A stretch of DNA of 64,000 nt from Cryobacterium gelidum (GCF_004403985.1 NZ_SOHL01000013.1:124001-188000), one strand, 5' to 3'; positions 16,444 to 26,231 are shown, counted from the stretch's first letter. Notes: generated by a model from the letters alone, not told the origin. Translations and numbers: made by a program.

Positions 16444-19400
16444 TCAACGCGTCCACGGCGGCTGGTGCCACGGCGTGATCGGGTTACCCGACCAGAGCGA
16501 ACCGGCCGGCACCTGTTCGCCGCGCATGACCAGCGACCCGGGGCCAACGCTTGCTCCGGCGTCGATGGACGCCGCCGGCAGGATGACGCTGTTCGGCCCG
16601 AGCGTCGCGCCTTCGGCCAGTACGACCGCGCCGAGCTGCATGATGCGATCGTGAAACAGGTGGGTCTGCACGACGCTGCCACGGCTGACGGTGCTGCCGG
16701 CGCCGAGCCGCACCAGATCCGCTTCGGGCAGCCAGTAGGTCTCACACCAGACACCGCGCCCGACGGAGGCGCCGAGGGTGCGCAGCCACACGGCGAGCGC
16801 CGGTGTGCCCGAAGCTTTCTCGGCGAACCAGGGGCGGGCGACCATCTCCACGAAACTGTCCGAGACCTCGTTGCGCCAGATAAACGACGACCACAGCGGA
16901 TGCTCCGACGCGTCGATGCGCCCGACCAGCGTCCATTTGACCACCGTCGTGACCGCGGCGGCCACCGCTCCAGCGGCGAGCATGACCACGCCCGACAGGC
17001 CGATCGCCGCGCCAAGGCCGAGGCGCAGCCAGAGCAGGTCGAGCAGCGCGAGCACGAGCAGGGCGATCCAGGCGCTGGTGAAGCCGGCCAGGATGCGCAG
17101 CAGTTCCCACAGCGATCGGGCTACTTTCAGTCGAACGGGCGGCTGGAATGTGCGGGACTCGTCGGCATCCGTTGGTCTCCGGCGCAGTCGGGCCGGCGGG
17201 TTGCCGAGCCAGCTCGACCCGCGCTTGGCCTTGCGCGGGGTCGAGGAGAGCACGGCGACGAGCCCGTTGCGCGGCACGGTGCGACCGGGACCGGCCATAC
17301 CGCTGTTGCCGAGAAAGGCCCGGCGGCCTACCTTGGCCGGGCCGATGTGCATCCAACCGCCGCCGAGTTCGTAGCAGGCGACCATCGTGTCGTCGGCGAG
17401 AAACGCGGCGGGCGCAATGGTCGTGAGCGAGGGCAGCAGGAGCACGGTCGACGCCTCGACCTCGGCGCCCACCTTGGCACCGAGCAATCGCAGCCAGGTC
17501 GGCGTGAGCAGGCTCGCGTAGAGCGGGAACAGCACGGTACGGGCGCCGTCGAGGATGCGTTCGGTCATCCACACCTGCCAGCCGATCCGGCTGCGCACCG
17601 GGTAGTAGCCCTCGCGCAGGCCGACGCCGAGCGCGCGTACGAATCCGATCACGAGCAGCGCGTAGGCGAGGCCGCCGGCCAGGACAGCGACCGGCATGAT
17701 CAGGGCGGCACGAAGCACGGCTGCGCCGAGGCTGTCCGAGTCGCCGACGACGCCGCCGATGATGATCGCGCCGAGAACGATGGCGATCGTGGGAATAGCG
17801 GTCATCGCGACCGAGCCGGCCGCGAAGGCGCCGAGCCAGCGGCTGGCGCGCGGCGGGCGTTCGGCCGGCCAGGGGCGGCGGGCCGAGCCGACCCGTCGAG
17901 CCGGGGAACCGGCCCACCGCTCCCCCGCCGGCACACGCGACGAGACGGCGGCGCCGGGTTCGATCTCCGCGCCGTGGCTCACGTGGGCGCCGCCGAGCAG
18001 GGTGCTGCGGGATCCGATGCGAGCGTCGGCACCGACATGGAGGTAGCCGATGCGCAAAATGTCGCCGTCGATCCAGTGGCCGGCCAGGTCGACCTCCGGT
18101 TCGATCGCGGCCCGGGCTCCGACGGCGAGCAAACCGGTCACCGGCGGCAGCGAGTGCAGGTCGACGTCGGGGCCGATCTCCGCGCCGAGAGCCCGAGCGT
18201 AGTAACTGATCCAGGGAGCGCCGGCGAGGCTCGCAGCGTCGACGAGCAGCGCGATCTGCTCGGCCAGCCACAACCGCAGGTGCACCGACCCGCCCCGCGG
18301 ATAGTTGCCCGGCATCACGTCGTGCAGCAGCAGCCGGGCGGCGACGACAGCGATGAGCATCTTGCCGGGCGGGGTCACAAACAGCACAAATCCGAGCGCC
18401 ACCCACCACCACGACAGGGTCGGGGCGAAGGTCGCGCCGGCCAGGCTGAGCAGGTTGTTGGCGATGGCGAGGTAGACCAGCCAGCGGATACCGCTCAGCA
18501 CGTGCAGGGGAATGCCGAGCAGGGTCTGGGCGAGCTGGCTGCGGGCCGGTGTCGGAAGCACCTGCCGCGCCACGGCCGGCGTGGCGGGGGTGCGTGCATC
18601 GAGCTCCTCGGCGAGCGACCCGATGCGCGGGTGATCGTAAAGATCGGCCACGGTGGTTTCCGGGTAGCGGGCGCGCACGGCCGACACGAATTGGGCGGCC
18701 GAGAGCGAGCCACCGCCCTGAGCGAAGAAATCATCATCGGGCCCGGTCACGGGCATTCCCAAAATGGATGCCCACGCGTCAGCCAGCCACGCCGCCGTCG
18801 GCGACAGCACCTCGGCCTCGTCGGCCAGCAGCGAAGCGGGGAGCGGCCAGGGCAGCGCTGCCCGGTCGACCTTGCCCGAGGTGCGGGTAGGCAGCGCGTC
18901 GACGACGGCGAGCAAGGGCACGAGTGCTGCGGGGAGTTCCTCACGCAGCCGGGCAATGGCGGCCTTTCGGTCAAAGGGCGCGCTCACGTCGGTGGGGGCG
19001 ACGTATCCGACCAGAACATGGTTGCCGGCCGGGGTGGTCTGCACCACGGCTGCGCCGCCGGCCACTCCGACGAGAGCGCCCAGGGCAGCATCCACTTCAC
19101 CGAGCTCGATGCGTCGACCGCCGAGTTTGACCTGGTCGTCGGCGCGGCCGGCGAAGACCAGCCCGGCCCGGTCGAATCGTACGAGGTCGCCGCTGCGGTA
19201 GGCACGGTGCCAGCCCAGCTGCGGGTGCGGCGCATACTTCTCGGCGTCCTTGGCAGCGTCGAGGTAGCGGGCCAGGCCGACGCCGCCGATGATGAGCTCG
19301 CCGGTGTCGCCCTCGCCCACCCGTTGGCCCTGGGCGTCGACAACGGCCAGGTCCCAGCCGTCGAGCGGCAGGCCGATGCGCATCTCGCCGACGCCGTCGA

Positions 19401-20397
19401 CGAGGGCGCCGCACGCGACGACGGTGGCTTCGGTCGGCCCATACGTGTTCCAGACCTCGCGGCCGCGAGTGGCGATGCGGGCGACCAGCTCGGGCGGGCA
19501 GGCCTCGCCGCCAAAGATCAGCAGGCGCACGCTTTCGAGCGATTCTTCCGGCCACAGGGCGGCGAGGGTCGGCACGGTTGAGACGACGGTGATGCCCTGG
19601 GCGATCAGCCACGGACCGAGGTCGGCACCGCTGCGCACGAGGGAGCGCGGGGCCGGCACCAGACAGGCGCCGTTGCGCCAGGCCAGCCACATCTCCTCGC
19701 AGCTCGCGTCGAATGCCACCGAGAGGCCGGCGAGTACCCGGTCGCCCGGAGCAATCGGTTCGGCGCGCAGAAACAATCCGGCCTCGGCGTCGACGAAGGC
19801 GGCCGCCGAGCGGTGGGTGACCGCAACGCCCTTGGGCACGCCGGTCGATCCGGAGGTGAAGATGACCCAGGCGTCGTCGTCGGGCGTCGGGATGTTGCCG
19901 CTCGGAAAGACCAGTGCCGGGTCGTCGTACGGCGGCACGGGTCGCCCCTGGAGCACCTGCAGGTCGAGGGCCTCACGCGGTGCGAACACACTGTCCTCGC
20001 CGATGACGCCGACCACGTGTGCCTCGGCGAAGACCAGCCGGGCCCGTTCCTCTGGATCGTCGGCGTCGACCGGAACGTAGGCGGCCCCCGCGAATACCGT
20101 GGCCAGAATCGACACATACAGGTCGCGGGTGCCCGAGGGAATGCGAATACCCACGGTGTCGCCGCGACGCACTCCGGCCAGGCTCAGAGCGCTCGCCTGA
20201 GTCTGCACGCGCCGCAGCAGGCCGCGATAGCTGATCGTGCCTTCCGCGTCTTCCAGGGCCAGAGCATCCGGATGCTGCACCGCGGTGTGGACTAAAATAT
20301 CGGCGAGAGTGCGGGTCGGCGTGGCCAGGTGACCCGCTGAGAGCACATCCTGGGCGTGCACGCTATCGCCCACTGGGATCTGCATTCGCTCGATCAC
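16444..20397 (-). CDS. Pls-type membrane NRPS, predicted homopoly-amino-acid (epsilon-poly-lysine-like) synthetase
   Basis: 1317 residues, start GTG 20397 with GAGGAG upstream. Residues 25-520 are an adenylation domain (TSGSTGVPKG 181-190, NTYGPTE 317-323, YRSGDL 400-405, GRADDQVKLGGRRIELGE 417-434, TSGKVDR 506-512). Residues 530-600 are a carrier domain with Ser564 in GGGSL. No condensation or thioesterase domain follows; instead come membrane segments (about 630-690, 857-925, 1095-1155) alternating with three soluble beta-helix-like domains (735-830, 965-1065, 1205-1310). This is the Pls layout and length. Aligned to GrsA, the pocket reads D230 A231 E234 S273 I294 G296 T318 V326 V327 K509, close to codes known for Lys. 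Product identity is inferred. Confidence 0.85.
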   Translation of the reverse strand: MIERMQIPVGDSVHAQDVLSAGHLATPTRTLADILVHTAVQHPDALALEDAEGTISYRGLLRRVQTQASALSLAGVRRGDTVGIRIPSGTRDLYVSILATVFAGAAYVPVDADDPEERARLVFAEAHVVGVIGEDSVFAPREALDLQVLQGRPVPPYDDPALVFPSGNIPTPDDDAWVIFTSGSTGVPKGVAVTHRSAAAFVDAEAGLFLRAEPIAPGDRVLAGLSVAFDASCEEMWLAWRNGACLVPAPRSLVRSGADLGPWLIAQGITVVSTVPTLAALWPEESLESVRLLIFGGEACPPELVARIATRGREVWNTYGPTEATVVACGALVDGVGEMRIGLPLDGWDLAVVDAQGQRVGEGDTGELIIGGVGLARYLDAAKDAEKYAPHPQLGWHRAYRSGDLVRFDRAGLVFAGRADDQVKLGGRRIELGEVDAALGALVGVAGGAAVVQTTPAGNHVLVGYVAPTDVSAPFDRKAAIARLREELPAALVPLLAVVDALPTRTSGKVDRAALPWPLPASLLADEAEVLSPTAAWLADAWASILGMPVTGPDDDFFAQGGGSLSAAQFVSAVRARYPETTVADLYDHPRIGSLAEELDARTPATPAVARQVLPTPARSQLAQTLLGIPLHVLSGIRWLVYLAIANNLLSLAGATFAPTLSWWWVALGFVLFVTPPGKMLIAVVAARLLLHDVMPGNYPRGGSVHLRLWLAEQIALLVDAASLAGAPWISYYARALGAEIGPDVDLHSLPPVTGLLAVGARAAIEPEVDLAGHWIDGDILRIGYLHVGADARIGSRSTLLGGAHVSHGAEIEPGAAVSSRVPAGERWAGSPARRVGSARRPWPAERPPRASRWLGAFAAGSVAMTAIPTIAIVLGAIIIGGVVGDSDSLGAAVLRAALIMPVAVLAGGLAYALLVIGFVRALGVGLREGYYPVRSRIGWQVWMTERILDGARTVLFPLYASLLTPTWLRLLGAKVGAEVEASTVLLLPSLTTIAPAAFLADDTMVACYELGGGWMHIGPAKVGRRAFLGNSGMAGPGRTVPRNGLVAVLSSTPRKAKRGSSWLGNPPARLRRRPTDADESRTFQPPVRLKVARSLWELLRILAGFTSAWIALLVLALLDLLWLRLGLGAAIGLSGVVMLAAGAVAAAVTTVVKWTLVGRIDASEHPLWSSFIWRNEVSDSFVEMVARPWFAEKASGTPALAVWLRTLGASVGRGVWCETYWLPEADLVRLGAGSTVSRGSVVQTHLFHDRIMQLGAVVLAEGATLGPNSVILPAASIDAGASVGPGSLVMRGEQVPAGSLWSGNPITPWHQPPWTR

Positions 20398-20842
20398 ACG
20401 ACTCCTCGTTCAGGTCGTGGCAGAACCGCAATGCCGCGAAAATACCAGTGTAGATCTCGCGGGTAACGCGCGGGTGAACTGCTTGCCCGAGTCGCGCGCC
20501 TCAGCCGCATCTGGAAGTAGCTGTCGTTCACCGTTTATCTGACGAATGAAGGACGTCGGGGCTTCGAGGGGAGTATGCCGAGCAACCGGGCTGCCCTCTT
20601 CGGCTAACTTCCCGTTCGTGGTTGAGGATGATGCGCATCGGTCACACCACGTGCACGGACCAGGACGTCGTTTTTTGATGCTCAGACCCTCCAGTCACAG
20701 CACCTCCAACCACGTCCTGAACCCAGCACTGCCGGCGTGCCCGATGTGCGGTCACGGGTCACGCCCGTCTCGCAACGTCAGTATTGGTCAAACGGGCATT
20801 TTCGCCCTAGTCCTTTTCATTAGTGACGCCGGTTGTCGCTGG
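20398..20842. other. Intergenic region between NRPS and ester cyclase
   Basis: This 445-bp stretch holds no convincing gene. A plus-strand frame includes LPACPMCGHGS, which faintly resembles the zinc-finger start of some transposases, but nothing around it supports this. The NRPS promoter should lie at its left end; TACACT (minus, near 20450) is a possible -10 box without a clear -35. Confidence 0.35.
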
Positions 20843-21253
20843 TCAGGGCGCGAGGCCGAGTTGTTCGAGCATGCCCTGTTGGTCGCTGCTACCCCACCGC
20901 TCGACAAGCTTCCCGTTCTCAAACCGGCTGATTTGCATGCCACGGACGGACATCGTTTTACCGCTAGCGGCGTGGCCCATCAGGGGGCCTTGGTGGGTGC
21001 CGGTGAGGGTGTAGGCGAATGCGACATCGGTGTCGTTGGCGACGAGACGCTCGACTTTTATGTGCAGGTCGGGAAAAGCGGCAATCATCTCGCCGAAGAA
21101 CGCTTTGTATCCGGCGGGGCCTGCGCCTTGACCGGGGGCAGGGTCATTGTCCACTGCGTCTTCGGCCACGAGGTCGTCGAGCAGGTCGAGCTTTCCGCTG
21201 TTCACGGCGTCACCGAACTTCTGTTGTGCGGCGATATTCACTTCTTGACTCAT
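20843..21253 (-). CDS. SnoaL-like ester cyclase family protein
   Basis: 136 residues with the SnoaL/ester-cyclase fold pattern: an N-terminal helix (QQKFGDAVNSGKLDLLDDLVAEDAVDNDP), GYKAFFGEMIAAFPDLHIKVERLVAND, and the strand run HQGPLMGHAASGKTMSVRGMQISRFENGKLVERW. The fold is an alpha+beta barrel also used by polyketide cyclases and many stress proteins; substrate cannot be assigned. ATG 21253 has AGAAGAGAG upstream. It sits alone between two unrelated minus-strand genes. Confidence 0.85.
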   Translation of the reverse strand: MSQEVNIAAQQKFGDAVNSGKLDLLDDLVAEDAVDNDPAPGQGAGPAGYKAFFGEMIAAFPDLHIKVERLVANDTDVAFAYTLTGTHQGPLMGHAASGKTMSVRGMQISRFENGKLVERWGSSDQQGMLEQLGLAP

Positions 21254-21517
21254 GTGTTTGCTCTCTTCTTAGGATTGACAGTGGATCGATTTGTGGGGGT
21301 CATATGGTGCCCGTATCGCCGGTGACGTTCAACCTCTCGCCGACAACGAGGCTGGATGCGTCCGGGTGAGCTCATGAATAAGTTCTTGATCGCGTTTCCT
21401 TATCTTGTCCTTGGTGCCGGGCAGACACGTCGGTTAGGCATCCGACGCTGGCTACGACCACGAGACGAGGGAAGTCCGCGCCACTATTCGTGAGGCGGGC
21501 TCCCCTCGCTTGCGTGC

Positions 21518-22669
21518 TTATTTGTGGAATCGTTTTTGCAGCCAGTCGTTGAGCGGCCTCAGTGCCGAAGGCTCATAGGCGTGCTCCAGAGTGACCGCGT
21601 GCGCAAAGTTGGGCAGGGTGACCTGGTCGACACTCGCAGCGCCGGTGAAAAGAGACGCTTGATCAGGACCAGCCGGCACCGGGAACAAGGCGTCGCTTCC
21701 TCCGGCGATAATCAGGACCGGAACCTCGATCGATGGAACATTCACCAAGTCGACGGCCACGGCCGGAGCGAACGATGCTGTGTCTCCACACGGATCAATG
21801 GTCAGCAACTGCAATGCTGCACTCTGCACGGCTGGATCGGCGCTATTGAATAGGGCGGCCGCAGCTCCTTCCGGTGCTCCGAAGGGAGCGTATCCGGCTG
21901 GGCCGGCGCCGCCGACACGCAGACCGCCGCTCGCGCATACCTTTGCGGCATACGCGGCATTGTCTTTGAGGACCTGTGACTGCACACGATCGGCATAGCC
22001 GATGACGATCAATCCGTCGATGTCGCCGAACGAGTACGCCGCGACCTGGGCGATCTGACCACCGTAGGAGTGACCGGCGAGGACAACTCGTGAAAACTCC
22101 GGAGCCTGCCCCGATGGCGTCACCTTATAGGATCCCGCGCGCAGGTCGAGCACGATCTGGTGGGCGATGTCGGCTTGGGATCCCACACAGACGCTGTTTC
22201 CCTCGGGTTTGTCGCTGCTGACGTATCCGAGTCGGTCTATGACAACCGACACCTGGCCGGCCTTGGCCTGATTGGTTGCGAAGTCGTAATTTTGTGCCTG
22301 GGCGAAGTCCCAGAAGAACTCCCCAAAACTCAGACCGTGTAAGTAGACCGTCGCGCCCTTCACCCTTTCACGCCGGAGCTCCTTCGTGGGGCCGACGATG
22401 TGGCCGCGGACGGTGTACGTTGCCCCGTCACTGGCGCAGGCCACCTTGGAACGATTGACATTTTCAACCTCGAAGGAGACCGGCAGGCTGGTGACGGCAT
22501 CAGCTTTCATCTCGGAGCCATTTTGATTTGCAGCCGCAGCGGACGTCGGTGATGATGCCGCGTTGAATACGCTGGTTGCGCCGAGGAGCAGCGCCACCAC
22601 GGCGACGGCTGCCAGCCCGGATTTACTCGGACGAAGTCGTTTTTTTACGGATGAATCGGATCGTGACAC
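21518..22669 (-). CDS. Exported alpha/beta-hydrolase
   Basis: 383 residues from GTG 22669, chosen because TTGGAG lies 7 nt upstream; ATG 22702 has no ribosome site. A basic start (VKKRLRPSKSG) and a hydrophobic stretch ending AASSPTSAAAA form a signal peptide. The hydrolase core shows VYLHGLSFGEFFWDF, the nucleophile elbow GHSYGG, a catalytic Asp candidate in IIAGGSDALFP and the His in NFAHAVTLEHA. Two Cys (VCVGS and IDPCGD) may form a disulfide. Likely an extracellular esterase or lipase-like enzyme; substrate unknown. It abuts the left edge of the genomic island. Confidence 0.85.
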   Translation of the reverse strand: MSRSDSSVKKRLRPSKSGLAAVAVVALLLGATSVFNAASSPTSAAAANQNGSEMKADAVTSLPVSFEVENVNRSKVACASDGATYTVRGHIVGPTKELRRERVKGATVYLHGLSFGEFFWDFAQAQNYDFATNQAKAGQVSVVIDRLGYVSSDKPEGNSVCVGSQADIAHQIVLDLRAGSYKVTPSGQAPEFSRVVLAGHSYGGQIAQVAAYSFGDIDGLIVIGYADRVQSQVLKDNAAYAAKVCASGGLRVGGAGPAGYAPFGAPEGAAAALFNSADPAVQSAALQLLTIDPCGDTASFAPAVAVDLVNVPSIEVPVLIIAGGSDALFPVPAGPDQASLFTGAASVDQVTLPNFAHAVTLEHAYEPSALRPLNDWLQKRFHK

Positions 22670-22839
22670 GTTGTACTCCAAACGAAAGTGACATGGCTCC
22701 ACGCGCTATCGCACAGTGCGTGGGGTGGGGCCGTCTTGCGGGAAAGGCACGCCTCGACAACGAGATCGTGTGCGGGCACGGGGCCGGTATTTACGTGAAT
22801 CGGCGAACTGGCCGTTAGCGTAACCCGGATGGGGGGTAC

Positions 22840-22873
22840 CTGCAAGACCTCTGCGGAAGCAGAGGTCTTGCAG
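22840..22873. terminator. 15-bp perfect hairpin outside the island's left edge
   Basis: CTGCAAGACCTCTGC and its exact complement are separated by GGAA. No T-tract follows on either strand. It lies 20 bp from attL and may be a terminator or a leftover of recombination. Confidence 0.4.
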
Positions 22874-22893
22874 CGGGCGCCGATTTGACGGGC

Positions 22894-22967
22894 AAAACCC
22901 TACATCGCGGTGTTTGCATGGGATGTAGGGCCGTGACTGCGTGTGCATTTGGGGGGATTCGAACTCC
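22894..22967. other. attL: left copy of the tRNA-Arg 3' end plus terminator
   Basis: This segment matches 32416-32490 across the CCCTACA...TGTAGGG hairpin and the T-arm sequence of tRNA-Arg. The core gGGGATTCGAAC (22954-22964 within it) is identical in both. The left copy has lost T-stem pairing, as expected of a displaced, non-functional tRNA end. Confidence 0.7.
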
Positions 22968-23059
22968 AATAATCGACCAGTCAGCGTCGTCGGTCGGGTC
23001 AAGAACCGCGTGAATTCAACGTTTCTGGATCACAATGAGGCGTCCAGATTCACCCAAAG

Positions 23060-23088
23060 TTTTTTCAAGTGTGGGCAAAGTGTGGGCA
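23060..23088 (+). repeat. Left arm-type repeat pair (TGTGGGCA x2)
   Basis: TTTTTTCAAG precedes two TGTGGGCA copies at 23070-23077 and 23081-23088, exactly 11 bp apart. The same arrangement recurs at the right end of the island. Confidence 0.6.
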
Positions 23089-23278
23089 CGCAGGCAGCGA
23101 ACGCCCGCGGGAAGGCCCCTATCGGGACATGGCTTGGCCAGGTGAAACTTCAGGCACCAGACCCGGTCGCGACCGACAGATCAACGCAAGGACACGCCGG
23201 CGATGAGGCCGGCTGCCAATCCCAACACGGGTCAAGCCGCGACCTGGCTTGATGGGTTGATGGGTTGATCGTCTCACA

Positions 23279-23796
23279 GTCCCAACAAATAACGGTCAAT
23301 CCCATCGACCGGGTGATGCCATTCGCGGCGGCGAACGCGGTGATCTGGCCAGAGGCGTAATGGGTGCCGCGGTCGCTGTGAGAAATCACCGTTGCTGGGC
23401 GGTCCCCGCAGAGCACTATGGCCATCGTGAGGGCGTCCTGGATGAGGTCGGTGCTCATGTGGTCAGCGATAGCCCAGCCGATGACGCGGCGGCTGTGGGC
23501 GTCGATGACGGTCGCCAAATACACCCAGCCCTCCCGCGTCCTCAAATACGTAATGTCGCCGACCCAGACCTGATTCTGTGCCCCGAGGTCCCACTGCCGT
23601 TTCACCGCATCCACTGGGTAGGCATCAGCGTGGTCGATTATGGTTGTCGTCTTCCATTTCTTCGAGCAGATCCCCGCCAAACCCAGGCGTTTCATGGTCC
23701 TGGCAACCGTTTTGCGGGAGATGATCTCCCCGTTCGGGTGCAGGTCGGCGAGGATCCGTAGACCCCGTCGGAATCGCCGTGGAAGAAGGCGACCTT
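23279..23796 (-). pseudogene. IS3-family transposase (ORFB) fragment, truncated and frameshifted
   Basis: The minus frame carries an integrase core: QVWVGDITYLRTREGWVYLATVIDAHSRRVIGW (first Asp) and VISHSDRGTHYASGQ (second Asp). Homology stops at VICWD, just before the third catalytic residue region. On the 5' side VAFFHGDSDGVYGS is in another frame from ILADLHPNGEIISRKTVARTMKRLG; the break is at GGATCC, where about 10 bp seem deleted. The element is non-functional and lies 190 bp inside the left island edge. Confidence 0.8.
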
Positions 23797-23972
23797 CAGA
23801 GTGGACGAAGACGTGCGCTAAATCGCCCGCCCGCTGTGGCCCGGCATACGTCGGTTAGTTTGCCGTCTTGCGTCTGCCGGGCCATGATCATCGTTGAACT
23901 TGCTGTTGAATGATTCCAGCGGCAGTAATCGTAAAAGTTCGTCCATCTCAGACTCAGTTGGAGGATTCCTGC

Positions 23973-25277
23973 ATGAATTTCAGTAGACGCCATTTCCTGA
24001 TCGGATCCGGTGCTGTGACGTTACCTGTGTTGTTATCAGGATGTGGTTTCGCGCCGCAGCAGTCGACTTCTTCGTCTACGGGGTCAAAAACGTTGACATT
24101 CACTACTTGGGGTACAGACGCGGAGCTGGCAAGTTTCGCTCGCGTCATCGCGGCGTTTGAGGAGGCTAACGCGGGAGCGAAGGTCGAGTTGAACTCGGTC
24201 CCCTACGGACAGATGTTCACTAACATCGATGCCCAGCTGCAGGCGGGGAATCCGCCGGACATTTTTCGTGTTCCGTATTACACGTTTGGCAGCTACGCCG
24301 GTCGCGACCAGCTTCTGGACTTGAGCCCATACCTAGAGTCCGGTTTTTCCGATCGATTCACCGACGCGGCTTGGGCGGCTGTGCAGGGCAACGACAAGCC
24401 GTTCGGGGTGCCTCACCACACCGATACCTCAGCGATCCTGTACAACAAAGCAGCCTTGGAATCGGCCGGGATTACGTCGGTTCCTACCTCGCTCGAGAGT
24501 GCCTGGACGTGGGATGAGCTGTCCGAGGTCGCGGCGACTCTGCGTGCCGCCCAACCCGCAGATGTATTCCCTATGGCCTATAACTGGCAGGGTAATGGCG
24601 TTACCCGCTGGCTCAGCCTGCTTTTTCAGGCGGACGGTCGGTTCCTGGCCACGAACCTCACCGACCCGGCGATCGACTCGGACGCGGGAGCGGCTGCCCT
24701 CGAGTTCTCGTCCAGTTTCTTCACGAAGAATTTCGTGCCGCCGAATAACACCATCAAGTCGGCCACCTTCGCGAGCGATACGTGGTACTCGCAGACTTCG
24801 GCGATGGTGTGGTCTGGTGCGTTCGCTATTCCGGATGCCACAAACACACTGGACTTTGAGTGGGGCGCGACCTTCGCCCCGCGTGGTGAGCGCGGCGGGG
24901 GCGACTTCGGAGGGAATGCGCTCGTTGCCACCGCGGACACTGCCAACCCGGAGCTCGCCGCAGCCTTCCTTGATTTCGTCACGGGCGATATGCAAATGCG
25001 CGACTTCTGCGAGACCGCCTCACTCTTGCCGACCCGCAAGGATCTGAGCGAGTCGGGCATCGATTTTGACGTACGCCCCGAACTCGCCCCCATCTTCCTC
25101 GGCCAGGCTTCTACGGTGCGCGCCGAGGACTCAAGCCAGGTAGCCTCCCCCGACATGTCGAGAATCATCACTGTCCTCCAAGACAACCTGGAATCGGCCT
25201 TCGCTGGTTCGACAAGCACCGCAGACACCCTGAAATCAATCGCAGACGGGATCGCCCAACCCACGGGCGGTTCGTGA
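23973..25277 (+). CDS. Sugar ABC transporter substrate-binding lipoprotein (CUT1, UgpB/MalE type)
   Basis: 434 residues from ATG 23973 with GGAGG 9 nt upstream. The signal MNFSRRHFLIGSGAV has a twin-arginine motif and ends in a lipobox LLSGC, so the protein is probably exported folded by Tat and lipid-anchored. The body shows a solute-binding fold: LTFTTWGTDAELASFARVIAAFEE, PDIFRVPYYTF, GNDKPFGVPHHTDTSAILYNKAALESAG. It overlaps the first permease gene by 4 nt (GTGA). Ligand is probably an oligosaccharide, unidentified. First gene of an operon lacking its own ATPase. Confidence 0.92.
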   Translation: MNFSRRHFLIGSGAVTLPVLLSGCGFAPQQSTSSSTGSKTLTFTTWGTDAELASFARVIAAFEEANAGAKVELNSVPYGQMFTNIDAQLQAGNPPDIFRVPYYTFGSYAGRDQLLDLSPYLESGFSDRFTDAAWAAVQGNDKPFGVPHHTDTSAILYNKAALESAGITSVPTSLESAWTWDELSEVAATLRAAQPADVFPMAYNWQGNGVTRWLSLLFQADGRFLATNLTDPAIDSDAGAAALEFSSSFFTKNFVPPNNTIKSATFASDTWYSQTSAMVWSGAFAIPDATNTLDFEWGATFAPRGERGGGDFGGNALVATADTANPELAAAFLDFVTGDMQMRDFCETASLLPTRKDLSESGIDFDVRPELAPIFLGQASTVRAEDSSQVASPDMSRIITVLQDNLESAFAGSTSTADTLKSIADGIAQPTGGS

Positions 25278-26221
25278 CACGGGTCGTTGCCGAGCAGGAC
25301 CGCGTCGCACCACCACCTCAACTCCCGAAACGCCTTGGGCGTCGCGATACGAAAACCGTGCGCGAGGCGCTTGCGGGGTGGCTGTTTCTGACGCCGAACA
25401 TGCTGCTGCTTGGCCTATTCGTACTCGTCCCGCTCGTGTGGGCCGTGGTGATCAGCTTTCAGAAGACCAACGGGTTCGGGGTCGGTGAATTCGTGGGTGT
25501 TGCCAATTACGAGCGCCTTATCAGCGACCCGCTTTTCTGGAGAGCCACGGCGAACACCCTGCTGTTCACAATCATCGTGACGCCCCTGTCGATGGGTCTT
25601 GGCCTCGGCGCAGCCGTGCTGTTCAACTCGATCCTTCCCGCCCGCGGCGTGTTCCGTTCCATTCTCATCGTCCCGATGGCTATTTCGGGCGTAGCCACCG
25701 CACTGATCGGTGTACTCGTCTTCAACGAGAACAACGGCATCCTCAACACTCTGATCCGGTTCATCGGGCTCCCGAGTGTCAACTGGCAGTCCGGTGGATC
25801 CGCCGCTTTCGTATCCGTTGTTCTCGTTACGTTGTGGTGGCGGGTGGGATTCAACATGCTCATCTACCTGGCGGGCCTTCAAGGTATCGGCCCCGAACTT
25901 TACGAAGCGGCCGAACTGGATGGGGCGGGCTCCTGGGCCCGATTCCGGAATGTGACCGTGCCCCTGCTCGGCCCGTCGTCATTCTTCCTGCTCATCCTGA
26001 ACGTCATCTACTCCTTCCAAGTCTTCGACATCGTGTTCGTAATGACCGGCGGCGGCCCGCAGAATGCCACATCCGTGCTCGTCACCTACGCCTATGAAAC
26101 GGGTTTCGTGACTCGCGACCAGGGCTACGCAGCCGCAATCGGTGTCGTGCTACTTCTCATAACCTTTGTCTTCACAGCGGTCCGGTGGCGCACCAGCCGC
26201 GGCCGGGACCTGGCCGAATAA
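25274..26221 (+). CDS. Sugar ABC transporter permease (MalF/UgpA type)
   Basis: 315 residues, GTG 25274 overlapping the binding-protein stop. About six membrane helices, beginning GWLFLTPNMLLLGLFVLVPLVWAVVISF. The EAA loop that contacts the ATPase is EAAELDGAGSWARFRNVTVPLLGPS. It pairs with the next permease to form the channel. No ATPase gene is in the operon, so a shared MsiK-type ATPase (candidate at 56524-57621) must energise it. Confidence 0.93.
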   Translation: MTRVVAEQDRVAPPPQLPKRLGRRDTKTVREALAGWLFLTPNMLLLGLFVLVPLVWAVVISFQKTNGFGVGEFVGVANYERLISDPLFWRATANTLLFTIIVTPLSMGLGLGAAVLFNSILPARGVFRSILIVPMAISGVATALIGVLVFNENNGILNTLIRFIGLPSVNWQSGGSAAFVSVVLVTLWWRVGFNMLIYLAGLQGIGPELYEAAELDGAGSWARFRNVTVPLLGPSSFFLLILNVIYSFQVFDIVFVMTGGGPQNATSVLVTYAYETGFVTRDQGYAAAIGVVLLLITFVFTAVRWRTSRGRDLAE

Positions 26222-26231
26222 GGACACCATC

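Noticed and set aside
16465..19581. A 1038-codon plus-strand frame opposite the NRPS gene
   Set aside because: It is the antisense of a gene with clear A-domain and carrier motifs; its Arg/Gly/His-rich composition is typical of shadow frames in high-GC DNA.
20546..21325. A plus-strand frame containing CPMCGHGS, possible zinc-finger transposase start
   Set aside because: The rest of the frame is the antisense of the ester cyclase gene, and no DDE or other transposase motif follows.
22840..22873. The 15-bp hairpin as a CRISPR repeat or IS inverted repeat
   Set aside because: It occurs once, with a 4-nt loop; there is no array and no element between the arms.
22945..22975. A second tRNA gene suggested by GGGGATTCGAAC
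   Set aside because: Only the T-arm region is present and its stem no longer pairs; there is no D or anticodon arm. It is the att remnant.
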